Source of the DNA: Oehlia diaphana | Taxonomy: Eukaryota > Glomeromycota > Glomeromycetes > Glomerales > Glomeraceae | Length of the DNA stretch: 64,000 nucleotides | Direction of reading: 5' to 3' | NCBI GenBank assembly: GCA_003833135.1 | Contig: QZLH01000270.1 | Location: forward strand, 25,867 to 89,866 | Shown: piece after piece, positions 38,750-49,905 of the stretch | How the letters are laid out: each line of letters starts with the position of its first letter | Position numbering within the stretch: position 1 is the first letter of the stretch | Translations under genes and position numbers: made by a program | Notes under the pieces: model-generated | Database searches by the model: none | What the model saw: the letters and a program-made list of their open reading frames with translations, nothing else | Told to the model about the DNA's origin: nothing

Positions 38750-39737
38750 AGTTAAGGATGGTGTCGCAAATAAGTAATTGCAGAATAATTGCAATTTACG
38801 GTATTGCGAAATATTGCAAATTTTTAAATCTAAATATTCGCAATTTCACAATTTACACATTATCTGCAATTCTGCAAATATTCTGCAATTCTGCAATTCT
38901 GCAAAGTATCGCAATTCAATTGCAGAATAATTGTAGAATTGCAAAACATTTGCGTAATTGTAAAACATTTGCGAAATTACAGGTTATTTGCAATTTTGCA
39001 ATATTTATTATTAAAGCAATCCTAAAAAACATTGCAAAACATTTTTTTTAATTAAAAATACTTTGAAAAAATGTTTCACAACGTTTATTCTTTAAATTAA
39101 TTAAAAAAATATTGTGAACCATTTTTTTAATTAAATATACTTTGAAAAAATGTTTTACAACGTTTTTTCTTTAAATTAATTAAAAAATGTTGCGAAACGT
39201 TTTTTTAATTTAATATATTTTGAAAAAACGTTTTGCAACATTTTTTCTTTAAATTAATTAAAAAATATTGCAAAATGTTTTTTTTAAATTAAATATACTT
39301 TAAAAAAATGTTTCATAATGTTTTTTCTTTAAATTAATTAAAAAATGTTGCAAACTGTTTTTTTAATTAAAAATACTTTGAAAAAATGTTTCACACTGTT
39401 TTTTCTTTAAATTAATTAAAAAAATGTTGCAAAACATTTTTTTAATTAAATATAATTTAAAAAAATGTTTTGCAACATTTTTCTTTAAATTAATTAAAAA
39501 AACATTGCAAAACATTTTTTTTAAATTAAAAATATACTTTGAAAAACGTTTTACAACATTTTTTCATTAAATTAGTTGAAAAAATGTTATGTAAACATTT
39601 TTTATTAAATTAGTTCAGTAAACTAGTACTAAAACTAATCAGGTGAATTACGGAATTGCAGATTACTAACTGTAATTTAACTCCAAAATCTGCAATATTG
39701 TGGATTTGATCAATCAATTGCAGCACCATCCTTAACT
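38750..39737. mobile_element. Inverted-repeat element carrying a palindromic satellite array
   Basis: AGTTAAGGATGGTG at 38750-38763 has its exact inverse CACCATCCTTAACT at 39724-39737. Just inside, both ends carry GCAA/TTGC-rich sequence (TAATTGCAGAATAATTGC at the left, ATCAATTGCAG at the right). No coding capacity. The middle is the array at 39016-39620. It is probably a non-autonomous DNA transposon; the superfamily is not clear because no clean target duplication can be read. Confidence 0.75.
39016..39620. repeat. About 79-bp tandem array, palindromic units
   Basis: Seven to eight diverged units, each marked by CTTTAAATTAATTAAAAA (spaced about 78-80 bp). Each also holds a near palindrome such as AAAATGTTTTGCAACATTTT. 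Units vary around that core (GTTTCACAACG, GTTTTGCAACA, GTTTCATAATG). Confidence 0.85.
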
Positions 39738-40665
39738 AAAGTTATCTTTAATGTAGGTCTAATAATATATTACTTTAATTGAATATACATAGTTATAAGA
39801 ATATACCTAATTTACACTTAAAATGATTTTAATTATTTTCACCCAGAGTAATTTAACCTGATAATTTATCTGGTATAATGGCAAATAATAGATTAAATTA
39901 TGTAGGGTAAATAGATATTAGAGGAAACATGAAATGGTAATATTAAATATTGAATAGGATGATGAATAATAGAGGTCACATGATAATGGATTACAAAATA
40001 CAAAGTGATTAATAGAAGTCAAAAAGATTTAATTAAGAATTGATTATCATTAGCTTGTTGGTAAATCACTGAGATTTCAATTATAATGAGGTCATAGGTT
40101 CGATTCTGATAATTAACAAAAATTTAAAAATTAAAATTAACATAAGAAAAAAATATAAAAGATGGTGAATTAAAAAATGGCGGATTAAAGAACATAGAAG
40201 ATAGTGAATTAAAGAATGTATAAGAAAAGAATTAAAAGAAACATTGGAAAGATAACATAAAAACATAAAATAGATTATAAGAATAACACATAAAATAGAA
40301 AATAGCATATGAAATAATATATATGAAATAGAAAGAAAGGAGATTCGTAAAATAAAAAGGGATGAAATTAGAGGGAGTTAGATAGCAAACTTGAAGGAGA
40401 AAATTAAAAAAAAAGAATATTTTTGGTTTTTTTTTAGTTTAGAGTTTTAGTTTCATTTTAGAATTTGTTTAATAATGAAAATTAAGGAGAATAAAATATT
40501 ATTTTAATACATTAATTAATTATTTTGATTTTTTTGTACACTTTTCTTATGATGAAAAAATATATTTAATAATTTACTTAAATTAAAGTATTATATTTAT
40601 AAAAAGTAATATAGTTCGCTCTAAATTTTTATATGTATTTTATTTTATTATAATTTATTAAGAAA
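39738..40665. other. Intergenic containing a tRNA-like sequence
   Basis: AT-rich. The only notable item is the A-box/B-box pair listed separately; purine-rich sequence at about 40140-40400 follows it. Confidence 0.5.
40045..40120 (+). ncRNA. tRNA-like sequence (tRNA pseudogene or SINE head)
   Basis: TAGCTTGTTGG at 40051-40061 fits the polymerase III A box, and GGTTCGATTCT at 40097-40107 fits the B box. The spacing is normal for a tRNA gene. Ends TTATCAT (40044-40050) and TGATAA pair six of seven times like an acceptor stem. The D, anticodon and T stems pair poorly, so it is not a working tRNA. It could head a SINE, whose body would be the purine-rich sequence downstream. Confidence 0.5.
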
Positions 40666-40912
40666 ATTACTATATATAACTGGTGGTGATTTTCACCGGT
40701 GGCTGATTCATGTGATTTGTGTATATACTGATCGTGTAACTAATTTGATTATTAATTAGAAATCATGACAATTAACTTTTTTTTTCTTCTCACGATAAAT
40801 GAAAGGACCTTAACGAAACAAGATTCCTCTCTAAAGGTGAATTATATTTCCAAAAAAAGTTAACCATTATTTTTATGTTTCAAGTGCTAATATTAGGATT
40901 TTTTTTTTAGAT

Positions 40913-43648
40913 ATGGACGAAATTCAACATTATTTAATAGAGCCACTCATTTCTCACATTAATGAAGTTAACGAGAACTCAAAGGAAGAAATATTATCTG
41001 CTAAAAATGATGAACTAACGAATGATGATGACAATATATATTCTGACCCATTAGACCTATCAGAATTTCGTGTTAGTGATTCTTTTAATGATTGGAATAT
41101 GGTTCAAGATAAAGTTAACGCATATGCAAAACACCATAGTTTTGTTGTAAGTAAATGTCGTTTAGACCTTGATCCCGTTGATAAGTTTATAGTTTGGCAT
41201 CGTGTTTTTAAATGTTGGAAATTTGGTGTTAATAAACCAAAAAAGGTAGAAAATATTAGTTTACATCGTGATAGTACTTCTGGTAAAACGGGCTGCCCAT
41301 GGCAGGTTAGCTTCTATCTTGGAAAGCAAACAGGAGAAATACGTCTTACTAAGTTTGTTAACATTCATAATCATCAATATGACACTAAGACTATAGAATT
41401 AGCATCAAGGAATTTACATCTTCCACAATCAATTTTAGATAAAATTGAACACTACACACTTAATGGTCGATTAGGAGCTGGTCAACAATATGATCTTTTT
41501 CTTAAAGAATTTTCTCAACATCGTATTTGTAAGAAAAATTTATATAATGCCATTAACAAATTTTGAGGTGTACAAACTCATGATGAGTCTGATGCATCTA
41601 CATTATTTTCATATCTTTTAAGACAACATGATAATGATCCTAATTTTGTGGTCATTCCACGTTTAGAAGGTCAGTCTAATGAATTTACAGGTCTCTTTTG
41701 GATGACCAGTCAACAACATAATGAACTCTGGCCACAATTTCATGATGTAGTTATTCATGACAACACAGCTAAAACCAATCGTTATGAAATGGCTCTCAGT
41801 TTATTTGTTGGTGTTGATCATGATTTTAAAACAAGAATTCTTGCCCAGGCTTTAACTAAATATGAAATTACATCTGATTATATCTGGATCTTATGATGCA
41901 TACTTGAAGTAACACAAACTCAACCTATATATATATAGTATTATATACGGATGGAGATCCAGCAATAATTGCAGCTGTTCAAATAGTATACCCACAAACC
42001 CAACATCTATTATGTATTTATCATATTATGGAGAATGTAAAAAAAAAAGCCAGATACAAGCTTCATGGTGATATGGTCAAAAATTTTATTGGAGATTTTT
42101 ATCATATGAGAAATAGTTACACTGAAACTCAATTTGATTTGAGATTTAATGATATGCTTTCAAAATATGAACCATGTCGTTCTTATTTTGAAAATAAACT
42201 TTACCCTAGTCATAATTCTTGGGCTAGATATTCCATTGCAAAAGTTTTTACAGCAGAAGCAAAGTTAACACAACGTGTTGAATCTATTAATGGTGTATTG
42301 AAAAAACATTTAGATCGTGGTACTTTACTAAAGGATTTAGTAAAAGTGGTTGAAAGTGAGAATTACAATATACCCGAATTAAAGACTACTATAGTTCAAA
42401 CCCATCAGTAGGACTTTCTTCAACTTTAATTACAATATTTAAAGAAATTGATAATATTTTACAAGCTCATTTATCACCTATTCCATTGTCTCTTTAACGT
42501 GCATAGATGGAACAGTCTTTATTATATCAAGCAACTCTAATAGAAATTAATCAAGTAAGTTATTTTTTATATGTTAATTTACATCGATAAAAGAGTTATT
42601 AGGGTTAGTTAAGGTTAGGATTAGGGTTGGTTAGAGTTAGGGTTAGTTAGGGTTAGGGTTAGTTAGTTAGGGTTAGTTGATTAGGTTAGTTAGTTAGGGT
42701 TGGTTTATTAGGGTTTATGATTAGAAATTGGATTAGAGTTACAAAAAAATCTCATTTTATTTTTTTAATCTTCTATGCAAGTCACGGAATCTAATTCAAC
42801 ATTTGGTGGTATAATTAAGCATGAATATGATTTGCCATAAATTCGATTACATGAGCTTATATTAGACATACCAGTTAATGACCTTCAAGAATTATGGGAG
42901 ATCTCTTATATTGCTACTACTTCTTCATCACCTACTACATCACATTATATTATTATTCTTAAGGATTCATCATCAATTTGTACTTGCATGAGTATTATAA
43001 ATAAAGGTATGTTATGTAGGCATCAGTATCGCGTTCTTATTCAGTCAAACAAGGCAGTATTTCACATTACATTTATTAATAATCGTTAGTTTGAAGTAAT
43101 TCCATCTGATACAAATGTTGTGATTACTCAAGGAATGAAAACTAGTGTAAATGTTTCTTTGCAATATATTGAACAAATCAGACCTACTAATGTTTATATA
43201 CCAGCTATCAGAGAAAAAGTTAATAAAAAGGTTCAATTTGGTACTGCAATGTCATTAGCAAAAACAAGTATTCAAATCGCAGTATCAGAAGGTGCTATAA
43301 CAGAATTTATTGGGATGCTTATGCCTTATGCAATTCAATATGAAATATCGGTATAGTATTGGATTTGGTATAGAAAAAACTCAAGATTTATCTATGGAAA
43401 CTCAATCAAATAGCCGAATACCTTTGGCTAACTTGGATACCAATAACAATTACAATATTTCTAATCCAAAATATTATAGACCAAAAGGGAGACTTCCAAA
43501 AAGGTATAAATCATCAATAGAAGAAAATTCTACTAAAAATACTTCGTCTAAAAAGTGTAGTTATTGTTCAGATAAGGGACATAATATTCGAAGTTGTGCG
43601 AAATACAAAGCTGATAAGGAGAATATGAATAGCATTACAAATCATTAA
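40913..43648 (+). pseudogene. MULE/FAR1-type transposase, broken by stops
   Basis: From ATG 40913 (just after a TTTTTTTTAG acceptor). Residues about 45-155 form a FAR1/WRKY-GCM1-type binding domain ('FNDWNMVQDKVNAYAKHHSF', 'TGCPWQVSFYLG', 'IHNHQ'). Then come TGA 41564, 'FTGLFWMTSQQHNELWPQFH' and the catalytic 'VVIHDNTAKTNRYEMALSLF', TGA 41894, 'YTDGDPAIIAAV' (second Asp region) and 'HLLCIYHIMENVKKKA'. A later piece 'SWARYSIAKVFTAEAKLTQR' precedes an intron with telomere-like repeats. After it come a SWIM finger ('CTCMSIINKGMLCRHQYRV') and a zinc knuckle ('KCSYCSDKGHNIRSCAKY'). Further stops: TAA 42495, TAG 42504, TAA 42838, TAG 43087, plus frameshifts near 41930 and 43350. Confidence 0.82.
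42599..42717 (+). repeat. Degenerate TTAGGG/GTTAG telomere-like repeat
   Basis: Runs of TTAGGGTTAG, GGTTAGTTAG and AGGGTTGGTT, about 20 half-units. They lie between a donor GTAAGT (42555) and an acceptor ATGCAAG (42774-42780) of the transposase gene, that is inside an intron. TTAGGG is the usual fungal telomere repeat. Confidence 0.85.
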
Positions 43649-44099
43649 AGCATTTGGAAATTAAGTTTCTTTAAATTTGAAGCAATTTTCTTGATGTATT
43701 AATATTAGCATTGTATTGTTAATTAATATTTTTATTATTTTTATTGCATTTTATAATTATAATATAATTTTATTATTTTGTGGCGCATAATTAATAATTA
43801 TTATCACGTAAATCAGCTACTGGTGAAAATTACCACTGGTTATAAATAGCAAATTTGATTTATTAATTGTGAATTATGAGGAGACATAAAAGACAAACTT
43901 TTGTGGTGAAAGCTATCAAAATTTGAAAATTAAGGAGATTTATGACCATATACCAAGCAGGTATAAAATATGAAGGATTACAGATGAAAACTTGTTTATC
44001 GATGGGTAGCAGATGTCGGTGATACTGGTAATATCACTTTATTATTAAATTTGTATATACGCTGATCATTTTTTAATGTTTATTTTTATAAACATAATC

Positions 44100-44870
44100 A
44101 GATAATTTTTTTTCTTTAGATTCTTTCTTCTTTGAATGACACTCAAAATACATTTTCTTTCTTTTTATTCATTTTTGCTTCTTGCATTTTGTTTCCTACT
44201 AACTTTATTTTATTTTTTAGGTCCTTTATTCTTTTAGTTTTGCAATTTAGGTTGGTATATTTAACACTACATGATCATTTCTTCTTATTTTTTATTTCAT
44301 TCTTATATTTCGTTTCTTACATTTTGTATTTCATTCTTTTTAAGTCTCAGTCCTTCTCTACAACTACTAAGGTATGATTTTATTTTTTTGTTTTAGTTAA
44401 TTATTACATGTAATTTCTGTTTTTTACTAACTTTATTCCTTCTTTTATTTTATGGGTTTGGTTTTTATTTGGTTTCCTGTTTATTTCATTTTCATTTCTT
44501 CTCTATTTTTTTTGCTCTCTTTTTATTTCTTTATTTCTTTGCTCTTTTTATTTTTCCTTTTCTTCACTTTTCTATTGTTTTTATTCCTTTTTGTTCCTTT
44601 CATTTTTTTATCATTTTCACTTTTTTTTGTTTTCACTTTATTTTTTCTGTTCCTTTCTTTTTTCGTTCTTATTTATCTTTCTTATTCCTTTATACTACCC
44701 TTTATTTCTTTCATTTTTATTCCATTTCCATTTCATCTTTTTCATTCTTTTATACTATCCTTTATTATTTTCATTTTTTTTTCCCCATTTGCTCCATCTT
44801 ATTTTCTTTTTATTCTTTTATTTTTTTTTCATTTCTACTTGATTTTTTTCCATTGGAAAATTTTTTAAGA
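44100..44870 (+). repeat. Pyrimidine-rich low-complexity tract
   Basis: Almost pure T/C with scattered A, built from TTTCATTTC, TTTTTATTC and similar words. All three forward frames are open for long stretches only because stop codons need purines, so the Phe/Leu/Ser-rich frames here are not taken as genes. Confidence 0.8.
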
Positions 44871-44875
44871 TGTAG

Positions 44876-45070
44876 AACTGTAGAGATCTATAAAATTAGC
44901 AGATCTTCACATTTTTTATATAAATTTATGCAGGAGTCTGCAATTTTGCAGATCTCCACTTTTTAATTTTTACAAAATTTTGCAATAATCTGTGATTTTG
45001 CAGATTTCTGCTTTTCTTTTTATGTAAATTTTTGCAGAAGTCTGCGATTTTGCAAATTTTCACTTTTATT
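44876..45070. repeat. About 68-bp tandem repeat with TCTGCAATTTTGCAGA cores
   Basis: Three units, each with GTCTGCRATTTTGCARATYT and a T-rich spacer. The core is nearly palindromic (TCTGCAATTTTGCAGA). Related motifs occur at 49550-49720. Confidence 0.7.
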
Positions 45071-45349
45071 TTTTATTGAAATATCAGTTCAATCTGCAAT
45101 TTTATTATTTTGATTAACTCTAACTTGATTTAACACTTTAATATTTACATAAGTAAAAATACTGTTTAACTGACATGATTGCTAGTTGAAGTACTCGTAT
45201 TATTACAGTCATATGCACTACCAATAATTATTGCCAATCAGATCATATAAACCAGAAATTGGTAAAGATTTGGCTGATCAGACTAGTCAATTATGATTTA
45301 TGTATCAAATAATAATCTTTTTTAACTTCTAGTTTTAAAAAAAGTTTAT

Positions 45350-45430
45350 TTTTTTCCTTTTTTTTTTGTAGATATCAGCTTTTTGGATTCAATTGGTAAG
45401 TTTTGAAAGTTTCATTCTTTTGAAACTTTT
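45350..45430 (+). repeat. Solitary micro-exon-like unit
   Basis: Poly-T ending TTTTGTAG (45372), then ATATCAGC...TTCAATTG of 24 nt, then GTAAGTTTTGAAAG, then an inverse arm CTTTTGAAAC. Same plan as the array units at 47.6-48.9 kb, but isolated from them. Confidence 0.6.
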
Positions 45431-46084
45431 GTTTTTTAAAAAAATATTATTTATTTCATTAGTTGAAATAGTCCAATTCAGCCAGATTTCGTATAGGCAA
45501 ATTTGGCCCAAATTATAGCTAAAATCTGGTCAAAGTTAAACGAATCTTCTAATGGAAAGTTTTTATTGAATGCTACCATTCAGACTGCCATTCATCTAAG
45601 TTTTGATCTACAATTCACATAAGTTTCAGATAGCATTTTTATACTAAACATTTGATAATTTATAAAATTGTATTTTATTTAATATAATACTAATAATTTT
45701 ATTATATAATATTCTATATTTGCCTATATAAAATATATTTAATACTAACAATATACTATGTACTATTTTTAACCTACATACAGCTGTTATATAAGAAAAA
45801 AGGTTAAAAAATATTTCGTTATTATGTAAAATAAAAAAAAAAAACTTCTGACCATAGATCTATTCATCTAAATATCTGAAGAACTAAGTTATCTAAAAAA
45901 TTAAACTATTAAAAATTATTTATTATTAAAGTAATAACAATTAAAGATATAAAAAGTTAAAAATTTACCAAATTATCACATCTAAGAAGACTGAAAAAAC
46001 CATCCAATAAGGTAAAAAAAAGAATCATTAGTAGCTGTTTGTGTAGATAAAAAAATATTAAAAGATAAAAAAAATAAAAAAACA

Positions 46085-47490
46085 TACCGATATGTTGCAT
46101 CTAGGATAATATTTAATAGGTAGTAAGCATTAGTATAATTTGAAAAGTTCACTTCCTACAAAATAATGAAATGTTAGTATATTTCTTCAAAGTAAACTTT
46201 AAAAGAATTAACCTTTACACACTTACCTCGTATTCCAAAAACTATAAAAAGTTGAAACCTACAAAATAAAAGAAAAAAATTAAAAAATAAATTTTTTTTT
46301 TTAAAAAACAATAAGTTTTAAAACAAAACTTACCTATTAAACGTTCAAAAACAGAACTAAAATCTACAAAATAGAAAAAAAAAATATTTTTTTTTTTAAA
46401 AAAATAAAGTTTCAAAGTATGTTTAAAATGAACTTACCTATCTAAAGACCAAAAATTGAAGCTGAAATCTACCAAATAAAAGAAAATAAATTTATTAAAT
46501 AAAAAAAATTTTTTAAAAAAAAATTTGAAGCTTTCACTTCAAAACTCACCTATCAAAGCCCAAGAATCAAAATTGATATCTACAAAACACAAAACAAAAA
46601 AAAATTCAATATATAATTTTTTTTAAAAAAATTATTTTAAAAAAAAAGAATTTTGAAGTGTTCACTTCGAAATTTACCTATCAGAGTTCATAAACTGATG
46701 CCAATACCTACAAATAAATAAAAAAAAAGTTTATTAAAAAGATATATATTAAATAATAAAAGTTTTGAAGCTTTCACTTCAAAACTTACCATCCAAAGTC
46801 TATGATTCAAAACCTGAGACCTACAAAATAAAAGAAAAGAAATTAATTAAAAAAAAAATATAAAAAAAAATCTCGAAGCTTTTAAGTTCAAAACTTATCT
46901 ATCCAAAGTTAAACCAAAACCCAAAACCTACTAAAAATAATAGAAAAAAAAAATTAAAAAAAAAATATTTTAAAAGTTTTGAAATGAAAGTGAAGCTTTA
47001 AAGCTTATCTAATAAAGCTCAAGAATCAGAAAAGAAAACTCACAAAATAAAAAAAAAATTAATAAAATTAAAAAAAAGAATTTAAATAAAAGTTTTGAAG
47101 CGAAAGCAAAGCTAAGCCAAAGCTTACAAAATAAAAGAAGAAAATTATTAAAAATTTAAAAAAACTTTTTTTTAAAAAAAAAGTTTCAAAGCATTTCACT
47201 TTGAAACTCATTTAATAAAGTCCAAGAATCAGGAAGCCAAAATCTACAAATAAGAAAAAAAATTTTTTTAAGTTTCAAAGTTAAACTTTCAAAACTTACT
47301 GAATCGAAGCCAATATCTATAAAATTAGAAGAAAAAAAATTTAATAATACTATAATAGTTTTGAAATGAAACTTTAAAAAAAATTAAAGAAAAAAATAAA
47401 ATAAAAAATAATTTTTTATAGTTTTACAACAAAACTTTGAAAAGAAAAAAAAATAATTTTTTTAAAGTTTCGTTGTGAAACTTTGAAATT
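46085..47490 (-). repeat. Array of micro-exon-like units, left arm (reads leftward)
   Basis: About eleven diverged units of 100-130 bp. On the reverse strand each has TTTTGTAG, then about 30 nt, then GTAAGTTTTG or GTGAGTTTTG, then hairpin arms (TTTTGAAGTGAAAGCTTCAAAA type) and poly-A/T. A well-preserved example is 46579-46550: 30 nt between TTTTGTAG and GTGAGT. Units decay toward the centre at about 47.4 kb. Imperfect inverse of the right arm. Confidence 0.75.
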
Positions 47491-47579
47491 AAAAAAAATC
47501 TATTAAAGATTATTATATATATGATAATCATTCAGAAATGATATTTAGAAAGATATCATATGTCAAAATTTTGGTCAAA

Positions 47580-49340
47580 ACTAGTGTTTTTTAGGTATCA
47601 GCACAGGACCCTGAACATTACTAAAAAACTCTGATCTGAATTTGTATAAATCTTATAATTAATTTCTGTTCCAAATGTATAAAGTTATATATAGATTTTA
47701 ACTCAAATTTTTCTATCTCGGGATCTAGTGATTGGATTTTAATGGTTTTTGGCTTGTTAGATTCGTCTCAACGAGACGAACATTTTGATATATAATTCAT
47801 CTTTTTAGGTGTAATATTGACTGAGATATCACATTTTGAAATTTTAGTTACATAAAATCTGAGTTGTTTTAGTAATGTTCGGGTCCTATCAGCACCTTTC
47901 ACTTTGGATTGATAAGTTTTGAAAGTTTCATTCTTCAAATTTTTGAAACTATTTTTTTAAAAAAAAATTTAATTTTTTTTATTTATTTTTTAAGTATCAG
48001 CATTCTTCACTTTGAATTGGTAAATTTCAAAAGTTTTATTTTTCAAACTTTCAAAACTATTTTTTTTAAAAAAAAATAAATTTTTATTTATTTTTTTAGG
48101 TATCGGCTAGACCCTTCACATAAGTTTCAAAAGTTTCATTTTTTTGAAACTTCATTTTTTTTTAAATTTCATATCGGCAAGATCTTTCATGTAAGTTTTG
48201 AAAGTTTTATTTTTTCAAAAAAACTTTTGAAACTTTGTTTTTTTTAAAAAATTAATACTTTTTTTATTTTTTAGGTATTGGCGAGATTCTTCACTTTGGA
48301 TTTGGTAAGTTTCAAGAGTTTTATTTTTTTGAAATTTTAATTTTTTTTACTTCTTTTTTCTTAATTTTCTTTTCTTTATTTTGTAAGTATTGATTAAAAC
48401 CTTTAGAAACCTATGGTAAGTTTTCAAAAAGTTATATTAACTTTTTAAAATTTCAAATTTTTTTAATTTTTTTTCTTATCTTTATTTTGTAGATATCGGT
48501 TATAACCTTTAGATACTAAATGAGTTTCAAAAAGTTTTGTTCCTTCTTTTTGAAACTTCAAGTATATTTTTGTTAAATTTTTTTTTTTATATTTTGTAAG
48601 TATTGATTGGTATTGGTTGGAACCTTTGAATAGTTAAGTTTTGAAAAGTTTTATTACTTTTCAAAACTTCAAGTATTTTTAAATTTTTTTTTTATATTTT
48701 GTAAGTATCAATTGATATTAGTTGGACTTTTGGATAGGTGAGTTTTGAAAAATTTCATTACTTTTTGAAACTTCAAGTATTTTTTTGTTAAATTTTTTTC
48801 TTTATATTTTGTAAATATCGATTGGCATCGGTTAGAACTTTTGGATAGGTGAGTTTCAAAAAGTTTCATTACTTTTCAAAACTTTAATTTTTTTTAATTT
48901 TCTTTTTAGTGAGTTTTGAAAAGAATCATTTTTTTTTTGAAACTTCAGTTATTTTTTATTTTTTAATGAATTTTACTAACGTATTCTCTTTTTGTAGGTT
49001 TATAACTTTCTGTTGCTTTCTGAATGGAACTTCAAAGGTATTTTTTGAAGTTCTTTAATTTCTTTTATTTTCTTTAACAAAATATTAACTAATATCTCAT
49101 TTCTCTTTTTATACTATTGGTAGGTCAGCAACTTTTTGGATAATATCTGGATGGAAAATTTTTAAAGAAATGTAATTTGTAAGTCTACAACTTCTTGAAT
49201 TGCACCTGAATGGAATTTCGAAGGTATTCTTTAAAGTTTAAATTTTATTTTTTTTAATGAAACATTACTAACTGAATGTTTTAACTTTTTTACTTTTAAT
49301 AGGTCTACAAGTTCCTGAACACTTCCTAAATGCAAATTTA
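47580..49340 (+). repeat. Array of micro-exon-like units, right arm (reads rightward)
   Basis: About a dozen units. Examples: TTATTTTTTAG then 48275-48304 (30 nt) then GTAAGT, and TTATTTTGTAAG then 48388-48415 (28 nt) then GTAAGT. Others follow near 48000, 48105, 48495, 48605, 48700 and 48820. Short exonic parts share ATATCGRTT / GTATCAGC starts and TTTGGATAG or TTTGGATTG ends. Each intron-like part starts with a hairpin such as GTTTCAAAAAGTTTCATTAC and TTTTGAAACTTC. From 49000 a variant unit appears (GTCTACAACTTCTTGAATTG type). Confidence 0.75.
47605..47886. mobile_element. 282-bp MITE with 9-bp target duplication
   Basis: Ends AGGACCCTGAACATTAC and GTAATGTTCGGGTCC are inverse of each other. 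Flanked by TATCAGCAC on both sides (47596-47604 and 47887-47895), a perfect 9-bp duplication as made by Mutator-like transposases. It sits in the first micro-exon of the right array, splitting it. Confidence 0.85.
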
Positions 49341-49905
49341 AATAGTTATTTGTTGAAATCGAACCAACTGGAATAATATTCAAACTATTAACAACATGTA
49401 AATTACAGTAGAACTTTCAGTTAGCTATTAGTACATTAATAAAATAGTGTAGTAAAGTGATTAATTTGTAGTGTATTTAATTAATAAATTGATGTTAGAT
49501 AATGCTAAAATAATAATCAAAATTTGTATAATTTATTATTATTTTGATGAATTTTGCAGATTTTTATTTTGTAAAATATGTGCAGAATTTAATAACAAAA
49601 ATCTGCACAGAATTTTGTTATTTATAAAATCTGCGTAATTTTTTATTAGGTTTTTCCTCTGATGTTTTTGCGCCAGGTATAAGATCTGTATAGATATAAT
49701 TTCTGAAAATCTGCACAGATTTGCTTCCCAAAAAATTTCCTGATATCGTTCTTTTTATTTTTTTTACTCTCCTTTACTTCATTTTGTTTCTCCTTCATTT
49801 CTTTTTCATTTCTTTTATTTTTTTTTCCTCTCCTTATTTTTTTCATTCACCCTCATCCTTTTTTCCTTTTTCATTTACATATTCTTATTGTAACTCATTT
49901 TTTAT

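Larger units (their letters stand above)
40669..43850 (+). mobile_element. MULE (Mutator-like) transposon, decayed
   Basis: Left end CTATATATAACTGGTGGTGA...TTTTCACCGGTGGCTGATTC is the imperfect inverse of the right end around 43806-43850 (AATCAGCTACTGGTGAAAAT then TACCACTGGTTATAAATAG). The inverted repeats are about 40 bp. Inside is a transposase ORF with a DNA-binding domain, MULE catalytic core, SWIM zinc finger and zinc knuckle. I cannot read a clear 9-bp target duplication. Confidence 0.8.

Noticed and set aside
44132..44966. Several overlapping Phe/Leu/Ser-rich frames on the + strand
   Set aside because: They exist in all three frames because the DNA is nearly pure pyrimidine and cannot form stops; no domain or codon pattern.
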